A DNA stretch of 7,064 nt from an uncultured Leptotrichiaceae bacterium (GCA_938037005.1 CALHVR010000033.1:1-7064), one strand, 5' to 3'; shown: positions 1 through 6,345, counted from the stretch's first letter. Notes: generated from the letters alone by a model not told the origin. Translations and numbers: made by a program.

Positions 1-145
1 ATGTAAGAACTATTCCTAACAATACTGTATGTGTTATCGCATCCGATACCATTGCCATATTTTTTAAAACTAAAAATGATCCTAATATTGCACACGAACT
101 TGATACTAATATTGCTGTTAATATTATTTCAAACGCTACATTCAT
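1..145 (-). CDS. Metal ABC transporter permease 2 (ABC-3 family, MntD/TroD-like), partial
   Basis: This is the N-terminal 48 codons of a second membrane permease; the rest lies beyond the left edge of the window. The visible part starts MNVAFEIILTAIL, continues as a hydrophobic first membrane segment, and contains the motif SDAITHTVLLGIVL at about residues 35-48. That matches the conserved '(G/S)DA(I/L)SH' loop of ABC-3 (MntC/MntD, TroC/TroD, ZnuB) permeases and looks most like the MntD/TroD branch. The ATG overlaps the TAA of the upstream permease by one base (TAATG), and a GAGG/GAGGG-type ribosome binding site lies inside the end of that gene, so translation is probably coupled. It would pair with permease 1 to form a heterodimeric inner-membrane channel. 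Family is clear; metal specificity cannot be read from this fragment. Confidence 0.9.
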   Translation of the reverse strand, partial: MNVAFEIILTAILVSSSCAILGSFLVLKNMAMVSDAITHTVLLGIVLT

Positions 146-1062
146 TACCCTCTCACCTCTTCTCTATATTTTTTCATAATTTCTTTTTTTCTTCTATTAT
201 TATTTATTATTTTAAAAATAATTCCTCTCTTATTTGAAAATAATATACTAAAAATTGCAAAAATACTCACAATTAAAACAACTACTGGTCCTGTTGGAAT
301 ACTTACTTCACTTATACTAATTAATGTCCCTAAAAATCCAGAAATTCCTCCAAATATTCCTGCTAAAATTACCATTATTGACAATCTATCTGTCCATTGT
401 CTTGCAGCTACAGCCGAAGAAATTATCATGGCACTTATTAATACAATTCCTACAGCTTGAATACCTACTATAACTGTCGCAACAATCAAGATAGAAATTA
501 AAATATCAATTTTTTTACTTGGAAATCCTAAAGTTTTAGCAAAATCACTATCAAATGATACTAATTTAAACTCTTTCCACATTAATAATATTATAAGTAA
601 AATTACACTTCCTACTATTAAAATTATATCAATATCACGCTCAACAAATGTAGACGCTTGACCAAATATAAATTTATTAAGTCCAGATTTATTAGCTCCA
701 GGCAATTTGTTTAAATAAGATAAAATTACAAGCCCTAGTCCAAAAAATACCGATAAAATAAACGCTAAAATACTATCCAGTTTTATTCTAGTATATTTTT
801 TTACAACTTGGATTATTCCTATACAAATTATTCCTGTAATTAATGCACCTGTTAACAATACTTCTATTCTTTTTGAATTTGTTAATAAAAAAGCTATACA
901 TATTCCCGCAAGTGAAGCATGTGATACTGCATCTCCAAGTAGACTTTCTTTTCTCAATACAGCAAAACATCCTAACATTCCTGAAATAGATCCTAATAAC
1001 ATACATCCTAGTGTTACTATTCTAAAAGTATGATCGGTAAGTAAACTATGTAAAATCCCCAT
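145..1062 (-). CDS. Metal ABC transporter permease 1 (ABC-3 family, MntC/TroC/ZnuB-like)
   Basis: This 305-residue integral membrane protein is the first of two permeases of a Mn2+/Zn2+/Fe2+ importer. I see about eight or nine hydrophobic segments (roughly residues 13-35, 41-60, 66-86, 97-117, 145-161, 186-206, 207-220, 228-250 and 256-276). The family signature GDAVSHASLAGI is at 43-54, and a conserved later segment (VGIQAVGIVLISAMI) is near 199-213. After the last membrane segment is a strongly basic cytoplasmic tail (about 277-305, RRKK...KKYREEVRG). Length is normal for TroC/MntC proteins. The ATG directly abuts the TAA of the ATPase gene (TAAATG), and its ribosome binding site GAGGTGGAG forms the last codons of that gene, indicating translational coupling in the operon. 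The permease family is certain; manganese as substrate is inferred from the neighbouring regulator and binding protein. Confidence 0.95.
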   Translation of the reverse strand: MGILHSLLTDHTFRIVTLGCMLLGSISGMLGCFAVLRKESLLGDAVSHASLAGICIAFLLTNSKRIEVLLTGALITGIICIGIIQVVKKYTRIKLDSILAFILSVFFGLGLVILSYLNKLPGANKSGLNKFIFGQASTFVERDIDIILIVGSVILLIILLMWKEFKLVSFDSDFAKTLGFPSKKIDILISILIVATVIVGIQAVGIVLISAMIISSAVAARQWTDRLSIMVILAGIFGGISGFLGTLISISEVSIPTGPVVVLIVSIFAIFSILFSNKRGIIFKIINNNRRKKEIMKKYREEVRG

Positions 1063-1809
1063 TTACTCCACCTCTTTACTTTCTTTCAAATTATAAGTTT
1101 TAGAAATATTTTCTTGAGTAAATACTTCCTCTACACTTCCGTAATCCACAACTCCTTTATTTATAAATAATACGTGATCAAAATATTCTGGAACTGTTTG
1201 CAAATCGTGATGAACTGTTATTACTGTTTTACCTTCATTTCTCAACTTTTTCAATATATTTACAATTGATTTTTCAGTTTTTGTGTCAACTCCTTGAAAC
1301 GGCTCATCCATAAAATAAATTTCAGCTTCTTGAACTAATGCTCTAGCTAAAAATACTCTTTGTTGTTGTCCTCCTGATAGTTGACTTATTTGTCTATCTT
1401 TAAATTCTAACATTTGTACTTTTTCTAACGCATCAATCGTTTTTACTTTATCTTCTTTTCTTACTTTTTTTAACCATCCAATTTGTCCGTATCTTCCCAT
1501 TTCAACTACATCAAAAACTGTAGTTGGAAAGTCCCAATCAACACTCCCCCTTTGTGGTACATACGCAATTTTATTTCTTACATTTTCATATTTTTTGCCC
1601 CAAAAAGTTATTTTTCCACTTAATCTTTTAATTAATCCTAAGATTGCTTTTATTAAAGTCGACTTTCCAGCACCATTTGGTCCAACTACTGCAAGTAGTA
1701 CTCCTTGTTTTATATCTAAATTTACATCCCAAAGCACAGGATCTTCCTCATATGAAACTATTAATTCTCTTACTTTTATTATTTCTGCATTTTTTTCTTG
1801 TTTATCCAT
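1063..1809 (-). CDS. Metal ABC transporter ATP-binding protein (MntB/TroB-like)
   Basis: This is the 248-residue cytoplasmic ATPase that powers the metal importer. All ABC motifs are intact (numbered from the ATG at 1809): Walker A GPNGAGKST at 43-51, Q-loop Q86 in YVPQRG, signature LSGGQQQR at 144-151, Walker B IYFMDEP with D168/E169, and switch histidine H201 in VHHDL. The segment YVPQRGSVDWDFPTTVFDVV after the Q-loop is typical of the Mn/Zn/Fe (ZnuC/MntB/TroB) subgroup. A longer reading frame starts with TTG at 1821, but that TTG sits in the GGGAGA ribosome binding site that correctly precedes the ATG at 1809, so I use the ATG. The gene follows the binding-protein gene after a 97-bp gap in which I see no terminator, and is immediately followed by permease 1. 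Confidence 0.95.
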   Translation of the reverse strand: MDKQEKNAEIIKVRELIVSYEEDPVLWDVNLDIKQGVLLAVVGPNGAGKSTLIKAILGLIKRLSGKITFWGKKYENVRNKIAYVPQRGSVDWDFPTTVFDVVEMGRYGQIGWLKKVRKEDKVKTIDALEKVQMLEFKDRQISQLSGGQQQRVFLARALVQEAEIYFMDEPFQGVDTKTEKSIVNILKKLRNEGKTVITVHHDLQTVPEYFDHVLFINKGVVDYGSVEEVFTQENISKTYNLKESKEVE

Positions 1810-1906
1810 TCTTTCTCCCAAAATATAAATTTATTCTTAAAGCATACTTTTTTCGTAAACTTCAATAATATCATTTTTTTCATACATTATGCGAACCTTT
1901 TTATAC

Positions 1907-2824
1907 TTATTTTAAAGCATTTGCGATTGTATCAGCATTAGCTTTAACTGTTTTAATATAAGTTTCTGTTCCGTGTTCTTTATCACCAAGTGAATCAGAG
2001 TATAATTCTCCACCAATTTTTACTTCTTTTCCTCTTGATTTTACTGCTTCTTGTAATGCTTCTATACTTTTTTTAGGTACTGAAGATTCTACGAATATAG
2101 CTTTTATATTTCTTTCAACAATAAAGTTTGCTAAATCTGAAATATTTTTTGTTCCAGTTTCAGAATCAGTTGATACACCTTGTATCGCTTTAACTTCTAA
2201 TCCAAATTGTTCTCCAAAATATCCAAAAGCGTCATGAGCAGTTACTAATACTCTACTTTTTTCTGGAATTTCTTTAAATTTACCCATTATATACGCTGTT
2301 AATTCATCTAATTCTTTTTCATATTTAGCTAAATTTTCTTTATAAAAATCAGCATTTGCACTATCAATTTGAGATAATTTTTCTGTTACTGCTTGTGCTT
2401 CTATTCTCCATAAATTTGTATCAAACCAAACATGTGGATCTGGTGTATCTCCTTCTACCATATGTATTTTTTCTTTTGGTAATTTATCCCCAACATTTAA
2501 CATATCTTTTTCTTTACTTAATTTATCAAAAACTTCTCCCATTTTACCTTCTAAATGTAATCCTCCATACACAATAAGATCTGCTTTTGATAATTTATCT
2601 AAATCTCCTGCACTTGCATTGTAAAGATGTGGATCTACTCCTTCTCCCATTAATCCTTCTACTTCTACTTTATCCCCACCAATGTGTTCAATTAAGTCTT
2701 TTAACATTGTTGTTGTCGTCGTAACTTTAATTTTTTTCCCTGCTTCAGCTTTACTCTCTGCTGGTTTAGTTCCACATGCTACCATGAAACATAATACTGC
2801 TAAAATTCCTAAAATTTTTTTCAT
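1907..2824 (-). CDS. Metal ABC transporter substrate-binding lipoprotein (TroA/MntA-like)
   Basis: This 305-residue lipoprotein captures the metal ion outside the cytoplasmic membrane and delivers it to the permeases. It has a lipoprotein signal (MKKILGILAVLCFMVAC) with lipobox M-V-A-C and lipidated Cys17. The cluster A-I/TroA fold follows with four recognisable metal ligands: H66 (DPHLYN), H131 (DPHVWFD), H197 (TAHDAFGYFG) and D277 (LYSDSLGD). This His-His-His-Asp set matches Treponema TroA and zinc-type proteins rather than the His-His-Glu-Asp of streptococcal PsaA. There is no His-rich loop between the first and second ligands as in many ZnuA proteins, so Mn2+, Zn2+ or both remain possible. 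A strong AGGAGG ribosome binding site (2831-2837) precedes the ATG. It is first in the operon, behind a near-consensus promoter and next to the DtxR-type regulator gene. Confidence 0.95.
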   Translation of the reverse strand: MKKILGILAVLCFMVACGTKPAESKAEAGKKIKVTTTTTMLKDLIEHIGGDKVEVEGLMGEGVDPHLYNASAGDLDKLSKADLIVYGGLHLEGKMGEVFDKLSKEKDMLNVGDKLPKEKIHMVEGDTPDPHVWFDTNLWRIEAQAVTEKLSQIDSANADFYKENLAKYEKELDELTAYIMGKFKEIPEKSRVLVTAHDAFGYFGEQFGLEVKAIQGVSTDSETGTKNISDLANFIVERNIKAIFVESSVPKKSIEALQEAVKSRGKEVKIGGELYSDSLGDKEHGTETYIKTVKANADTIANALK

Positions 2825-2830
2825 TTTTCT

Positions 2831-2837
2831 TCCTCCT
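2831..2837 (-). promoter_or_regulatory. Ribosome binding site of the binding-protein gene
   Basis: The minus strand reads AGGAGGA, six bases before the ATG at 2824. It is a near-perfect anti-Shine-Dalgarno match and fixes this start. Confidence 0.85.
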
Positions 2838-2851
2838 AAAATTTTTGTTAA

Positions 2852-2869
2852 AATTTAGTTTTCTAAATT
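2852..2869. promoter_or_regulatory. Inverted repeat at the metal-operon transcription start; candidate MntR-type operator
   Basis: AATTTAG-TTTT-CTAAATT is a perfect 7-bp inverted repeat with a 4-base centre. The transcription start predicted from the -10 box is near 2874, so the repeat occupies about +5 to +22, a standard place for a repressor to block initiation. AT-rich AATTnA-type palindromes are known as operators of Mn-responsive DtxR-family regulators (ScaR/SirR type), and such a regulator is encoded next door. Binding is inferred. As RNA it would be only a weak hairpin with no U-tract. Confidence 0.5.
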
Positions 2870-2880
2870 CTATATGCTTC

Positions 2881-2909
2881 ATTATCGCATATTTTTTTTA
2901 TTTTGTCAA
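2881..2909 (-). promoter_or_regulatory. Promoter of the metal-uptake operon
   Basis: On the minus strand there is a perfect -35 TTGACA (2904-2909), a 17-bp spacer and -10 GATAAT (2881-2886) preceded by TGC, an extended -10. This is close to the ideal sigma-70/sigma-A promoter. The start would be near 2874, leaving an untranslated leader of about 50 nt. A promoter this strong suggests the operon is held in check by a repressor when metal is sufficient. Confidence 0.85.
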
Positions 2910-2913
2910 TATG

Positions 2914-2942
2914 TCCTAACTTATTTTTTAGGCAAGCCTAAC
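2914..2942. promoter_or_regulatory. TTAGGC-N2-GCCTAA palindrome plus extra GTTAGG half-site upstream of -35; candidate DtxR-family operator
   Basis: TTAGGC-AA-GCCTAA (2928-2941) is a 6-bp inverted repeat, one of the few GC-containing stretches in this spacer. On the minus strand GTTAGG recurs 22 bp (about two helical turns) downstream at 2915-2920, ending about 5 bp before the -35 box. The TTAGG/CCTAA half-sites resemble the ends of the DtxR/IdeR box (TTAGGTTAGSCTAACCTAA). Sitting upstream of -35, the site could serve a repressor or an activator. Its link to the neighbouring regulator is inferred. Confidence 0.45.
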
Positions 2943-2950
2943 TTTTTAAG

Positions 2951-2985
2951 TAAAAAATAAATTAATAAAATATTTTATTAATTTA
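2951..2985 (-). terminator. Terminator-like 28-bp perfect palindrome after the regulator gene
   Basis: Positions 2958-2985 are a perfect palindrome made only of A and T; its outer end is the TAA stop codon of the regulator gene. In minus-strand RNA it folds into a stem of about 12 bp with a tiny loop, and is followed immediately by T6 (2952-2957). This is the layout of an intrinsic terminator. The plus side has no T-run, so it should work in the minus direction only. An AU-only stem is weak by textbook standards, so its efficiency is uncertain. Confidence 0.6.
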
Positions 2986-3627
2986 CTCCTTATAAATTTC
3001 TATCATTTTAGCTGCCTCATATGCTACTATTTTTTGCTCTTTATTTTTTAATTTCAAATAAATTGGTCCATTAAAAGGATCTATTTTTTCAATTTCATAT
3101 TCTTCATTTATTTGTAAATTTAATTCTTTTACATAATCGTATAATTCTATATTGTCCTCTACTTTTAGTATTGTAATTTTATCGCCCACTTCTACTTCTG
3201 AAAGTTGCATTATTTTATCTGGATTCAAATTATCATAATCATAAATTATCGGTCCCCCGTGTGGACAAGTTTGAGGATAAAATAAAAATTTTTCTAATTT
3301 TCTAAGTAACTTCTCACTCGTTACATGCTCCAAAATTTCAGCTTCATCATGTATTTCTTCTAACGAATACCCTAATTTGTCTGCTAAAAATACTTCCCAA
3401 ACACGATGCCTTCTAATTACACCTTTAGCTTTAATTTCTCCCCTCTCTGTCAATGTAACTTCTTTTTTATTAATTATAAGATAACCTTCTTTCTCTAATT
3501 TTCTTATCATTTCACTGACTGAAGCTGGTGAAATATTCAAACATTCTGCTAAATTTTTATTTGAATATTCTCTTTTCCCTTTTAATATAAGTATCCCTTT
3601 TAAATAATCTTCAATACTTTGACTCAT
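2983..3627 (-). CDS. DtxR/MntR-family metal-dependent transcriptional regulator
   Basis: This 214-residue cytoplasmic repressor has an N-terminal winged helix-turn-helix (about 4-65, recognition helix near NISPASVSEMIRKLEKEG at 31-48), a metal-binding dimerisation domain (about 66-128) and a C-terminal SH3/FeoA-like domain (about 138-213). Aligned by motif, the primary site is D7, E97, E100 and H101. These match MntR D8/E99/E102/H103, with Glu where iron-sensing DtxR has Cys102 and Asp where DtxR has Met10, pointing to Mn2+. H74, E78 and H93 match the ancillary site of DtxR (H79/E83/H98). AAGGAGG (3631-3637) precedes the ATG. Hairpins lie on both sides of the gene, so it may be its own transcription unit, though I see no strong promoter for it. 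Its likely target is the adjacent uptake operon. Other names for this type are TroR, ScaR and SirR. Confidence 0.93.
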   Translation of the reverse strand: MSQSIEDYLKGILILKGKREYSNKNLAECLNISPASVSEMIRKLEKEGYLIINKKEVTLTERGEIKAKGVIRRHRVWEVFLADKLGYSLEEIHDEAEILEHVTSEKLLRKLEKFLFYPQTCPHGGPIIYDYDNLNPDKIMQLSEVEVGDKITILKVEDNIELYDYVKELNLQINEEYEIEKIDPFNGPIYLKLKNKEQKIVAYEAAKMIEIYKE

Positions 3628-3641
3628 TTTTCCTCCTTTTT

Positions 3642-3680
3642 AAAATAAAAACAATAGAAAAATACTATTGCTTTTATTTT
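3642..3680 (-). terminator. Terminator-like hairpin between thrB and the regulator gene
   Basis: Two 16-base arms (3642-3657 and 3665-3680) pair around a 7-base loop. The only non-Watson-Crick position (3651/3671) is a G-U wobble in minus-strand RNA but an A-C mismatch in plus-strand RNA, which favours the minus direction. The 3' arm in the transcript runs CTATTG then TTTTTATTTT, so the core stem GCAATAG/CTATTGT is followed by a U-rich tract. The hairpin overlaps the thrB stop codon (3679-3681) and ends a few bases before the regulator's ribosome binding site, so any readthrough message would carry it in that leader. Confidence 0.6.
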
Positions 3681-4587
3681 ATATATTTTCTATATCAAAT
3701 ATTTCAGCACCTTTTAAATTTACTTTTTTCTTATCTATCGTCCATCTATCTGGTAATGTTTCTAAAAATTCTTTCATTTTTATCAAAAACTCTTCATCAT
3801 CATAATTTAATGCCATCAATGTTGGGCCTGCTCCACTTATATACTCTCCTAGTGCACCATATTTTTTAGTTGCTTCAAAAATTTCTTTTGAATTATTTAT
3901 TAATGCGTATCTATAAGGTTGATGTAATTTATCTCCCAATAAAAATCTTAAATTGTCATATTTCCCATTATTCAAATCATTAACTAACAATCCTAATTTT
4001 GCCATATTGTTTATAGCATCAGACACTAAATACGATTTAGGTAGAACGCTTCTCGATTTTTCTGTTGATAATTTAAAATCCGGAATCATTACATAATAAT
4101 ATAAATCATCACAATTTGATACGGTACTGTAAACTATATTTTCTTTGTCATGTGCAGTCAATACCATTCCCCCTAATATAGCTGGTACTACATTATCTGG
4201 ATGCCCTTCCATATCAACTGCTAATTTTACAATTTGTTGCGTATCTAATACATTTCCAGCAAATGTATTTGCTATTAAAATTCCTGCAACTATTGCACTC
4301 GAACTACTTCCAAGCCCTCTTGCTAACGGAATATCATTTTTAATAATATTAACTTTATAACTTGGAATGTTTTTTACTAAATGTTTTTCTGTATATTTTA
4401 TTGCTTCAAAAATATAGTTATCTTCTATTGGTATTGAGAAAGGCGCTCCATTTTCTAAAAACTCAATTTTATCACTTTCTTCAACTTCCAATTCTAAATT
4501 ATAATCCAGTGCAACTCCAAGACAATCATAGCCTACTCCTATATTTGCCGAAGTTCCTGGTACTTTTACTTTAAATTTTAATGCCAT
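3679..4587 (-). CDS. thrB: Homoserine kinase
   Basis: This 302-residue cytoplasmic GHMP-family kinase phosphorylates L-homoserine with ATP to O-phospho-L-homoserine, the substrate of threonine synthase. Motif 1 is VPGTSANIGVGYDCLGVALD at about 9-28. The ATP-binding glycine/serine loop is P87-LARGLGSSSS-A98, followed by EGHPDNV at 127-133, typical of ThrB. The C-terminal SGAGPT motif (251-256) is the GHMP motif 3. Length is normal (ThrB about 295-310). AAGGAG (4593-4598) precedes the ATG. The gene begins 25 bp after serA stops and is probably co-transcribed with it; a hairpin overlaps its stop. Neither hom nor thrC is in the window. Other GHMP kinases such as mevalonate kinase are much less likely given the ThrB-type motifs. 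Confidence 0.95.
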   Translation of the reverse strand: MALKFKVKVPGTSANIGVGYDCLGVALDYNLELEVEESDKIEFLENGAPFSIPIEDNYIFEAIKYTEKHLVKNIPSYKVNIIKNDIPLARGLGSSSSAIVAGILIANTFAGNVLDTQQIVKLAVDMEGHPDNVVPAILGGMVLTAHDKENIVYSTVSNCDDLYYYVMIPDFKLSTEKSRSVLPKSYLVSDAINNMAKLGLLVNDLNNGKYDNLRFLLGDKLHQPYRYALINNSKEIFEATKKYGALGEYISGAGPTLMALNYDDEEFLIKMKEFLETLPDRWTIDKKKVNLKGAEIFDIENI

Positions 4588-4612
4588 TTTTTCTCCTTTT
4601 ATCTTTAATGCT

Positions 4613-6202
4613 TTATTTCAAATTCAAATAATATGCCCATTTTATTTTTTCATTATTTTTCAATTTTTGTATTGATTCCTTTGATACTGCTTCATCAACT
4701 GTTAATAACATTATAGCACTATCCTCTTTTCTTCCAACATTCATTGTCCCAATATTAACATTTTCTTCCCCTAATAATATTCCAACTGTTCCAATAACTC
4801 CTGGTACATCTTTATTTTTTAAGTAAATCATATTTTCTGAAACTACCATGTCTACAACATGACCTTTTATATTTATAATTCTCTCCTCTTTATTACTTCC
4901 CACATGTCCAACTATTTGAAATTTATTCCCCTTTTCACCTATTATAATTATTTCCAATGCACAAGGATAATTTTCATATTTTTCATTTTTATGATGATTT
5001 GTTATATCAATTCCTCTTCTTTCAGCTAAAGTCTTAGAATTTATATAATTTACTTCTCCTTTTAATATTGGTTCTAAAATACCTTTTAAAACTGTTGAAT
5101 CAATTAAAGCTGTTTCTTGTTTAGATAACTCTCCATAATAATTTATAACCACATTAGAAATCGGTTCTTTTGTAATTTGAAAATATATTTTCCCTAACTT
5201 TTCTCCTAAAGAAATATAAGGTTTTATGACTGCAAACTCCTCCAATCCTATTGCAGGTAAGTTTACTGCTGTTTCCACAATTTGTCCTCTCAAACCATTT
5301 AAAACTTGTTTTACAACTTGTGTTCCTACATTTCTTTGAGCTTCATAAGTTGTCGCACCTAAATGTGGTGTCGTTATAGCGTTTTTATATTCATATAAAA
5401 TACATTCACTTCTCGGCTCTACTGTATGAACATCATAAGCAAAACTAGCTATTTTTTTATTTTCAAGTCCTTTCGCTACTGCTTCCTCATTAAATAATCC
5501 ACCACGAGCTACATTTACAAGTCTTACTCCATCTTTCATTTTACTTATATTATCTTCATTTATTATATCAATAGTTTCCTCTGTTTTTGGTGTATGAATC
5601 GTAATTATATCTGCTTTTCCCAATAATTCATCTAGCGTTTCTACTCTTTCGCAATTATATCTTTTAAATCTTTCTTTTGGAATATAAGGATCATACGCAA
5701 TCAAATTCATTCCAAACGCTTTCATTCTTGTAGCAACAAGCCCTCCAATCCTTCCAAGCCCAATTATTCCTAATGTTTTTTCAAATAATTCAGTCCCAAC
5801 AAAAATTTCTCTTTCCCATTTTCCTGTTTTTATATAGTTATTTGCCTCTACTACATTTCTTGCACTTGCAAGCATTAAGGCTATAGTCAATTCGCATGCC
5901 GAAACGGTATTGCTATCAGGAGTATTTGCCACGATTACTCCGTGATTTGTTGCCGCCGTTATATCAATATTATCAGTTCCATTACCAGCTCTTCCTACAA
6001 TTTTTAAGTTTGGAGCTTTACTTAACAACTCCTCATTCACTTGAATTACACTTCTAACAATTAAAGCATCATATTCGTGTATTATATTTAACAATTCTTC
6101 TCTTTTTATTCCAATTTTAATATCAGCTTCTACATCATCAGCTAATTGTAAATTAGCTATCGCCTCATCATCTATATATTCTCCAACTAATACTCTATAC
6201 AT
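4613..6202 (-). CDS. serA: D-3-phosphoglycerate dehydrogenase, ACT-domain form
   Basis: SerA oxidises 3-phosphoglycerate to 3-phosphohydroxypyruvate with NAD+, the first step of serine synthesis. Using the ATG at 6202 the protein is 529 residues, the normal size of the long SerA type. The substrate-binding half is discontinuous. The Rossmann NAD motif is G148-L-G-R-I-G153, with D171 following the second strand. Catalytic residues are R233 (NVARGG), E262 (VEPR) and H280 (TTPHLGAT). An intervening (ASB-like) domain spans about 320-450, and a C-terminal ACT domain from about 457 (KDVPGVIGTVG...VNIGTMNVGR) suggests serine feedback control. An in-frame ATG at 6253 would add 17 residues (MKNKSTINK...), but it has no ribosome binding site and lies about 8 nt after the predicted transcription start. 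AGGAGC stands correctly before 6202, where the MYRVLVGE start matches the family. thrB follows 25 bp later. Confidence 0.95.
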   Translation of the reverse strand: MYRVLVGEYIDDEAIANLQLADDVEADIKIGIKREELLNIIHEYDALIVRSVIQVNEELLSKAPNLKIVGRAGNGTDNIDITAATNHGVIVANTPDSNTVSACELTIALMLASARNVVEANNYIKTGKWEREIFVGTELFEKTLGIIGLGRIGGLVATRMKAFGMNLIAYDPYIPKERFKRYNCERVETLDELLGKADIITIHTPKTEETIDIINEDNISKMKDGVRLVNVARGGLFNEEAVAKGLENKKIASFAYDVHTVEPRSECILYEYKNAITTPHLGATTYEAQRNVGTQVVKQVLNGLRGQIVETAVNLPAIGLEEFAVIKPYISLGEKLGKIYFQITKEPISNVVINYYGELSKQETALIDSTVLKGILEPILKGEVNYINSKTLAERRGIDITNHHKNEKYENYPCALEIIIIGEKGNKFQIVGHVGSNKEERIINIKGHVVDMVVSENMIYLKNKDVPGVIGTVGILLGEENVNIGTMNVGRKEDSAIMLLTVDEAVSKESIQKLKNNEKIKWAYYLNLK

Positions 6203-6205
6203 AAA

Positions 6206-6211
6206 GCTCCT
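6206..6211 (-). promoter_or_regulatory. Ribosome binding site that decides the serA start
   Basis: AGGAGC on the minus strand ends 3 bases before the ATG at 6202. The upstream in-frame ATG at 6253 has only A/T-rich sequence without a Shine-Dalgarno match. This supports the 529-residue over the 546-residue protein. Confidence 0.8.
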
Positions 6212-6267
6212 TTTATATTCATATATTTTATTTATTGTTGATTTATTTTTCATAGTTTTTATATACT

Positions 6268-6296
6268 ATTATAACATATTCAAATGTCTAATTCAA
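6268..6296 (-). promoter_or_regulatory. Promoter of serA-thrB
   Basis: On the minus strand: -35 TTGAAT (6291-6296), 17-bp spacer, perfect -10 TATAAT (6268-6273) preceded by TGT (extended -10). The start would be near 6261, giving a leader of about 59 nt before the serA ATG at 6202. That is too short for a T-box or other known amino-acid riboswitch, and none is seen. Confidence 0.8.
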
Positions 6297-6345
6297 CTCT
6301 TTATTTTATATACTTTCTTACTTTAAAATTATAAAATTTTAATGA

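Noticed and set aside
31..237. Plus-strand frame of 68 codons at the left edge
   Set aside because: It is antisense to the two permease genes, consists mostly of Leu, Ile, Phe and Ser as expected from the reverse of membrane-protein codons, and has no ribosome binding site or family resemblance.
788..1006. Second minus-strand frame inside permease 1
   Set aside because: Out-of-frame shadow of the permease, rich in Cys, Asn and Arg, with no own ribosome binding site.
1810..1821. TTG start at 1821 for the ATPase gene
   Set aside because: The TTG lies within the GGGAGA ribosome binding site serving the ATG at 1809.
1595..1868. Plus-strand frames opposite the ATPase gene
   Set aside because: Antisense shadows of a gene with all ABC motifs intact; two frames overlap each other, and neither has a start signal.
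2356..2577. Plus-strand hydrophobic frame opposite the binding-protein gene
   Set aside because: Low-complexity Leu/Tyr-rich antisense shadow without ribosome binding site.
2825..2880. Mn-sensing (yybP-ykoY) or other riboswitch before the metal operon
   Set aside because: The predicted leader is only about 50 nt, AT-rich, and lacks the paired loops of that class; a protein operator explains the symmetry better.
4145..4574. Plus-strand frames opposite thrB
   Set aside because: Antisense shadows; thrB is complete with all GHMP motifs on the other strand.
6325..6340. AAAATT-N4-AATTTT inverted repeat
   Set aside because: Six-base A/T-only arms are expected by chance at this composition.
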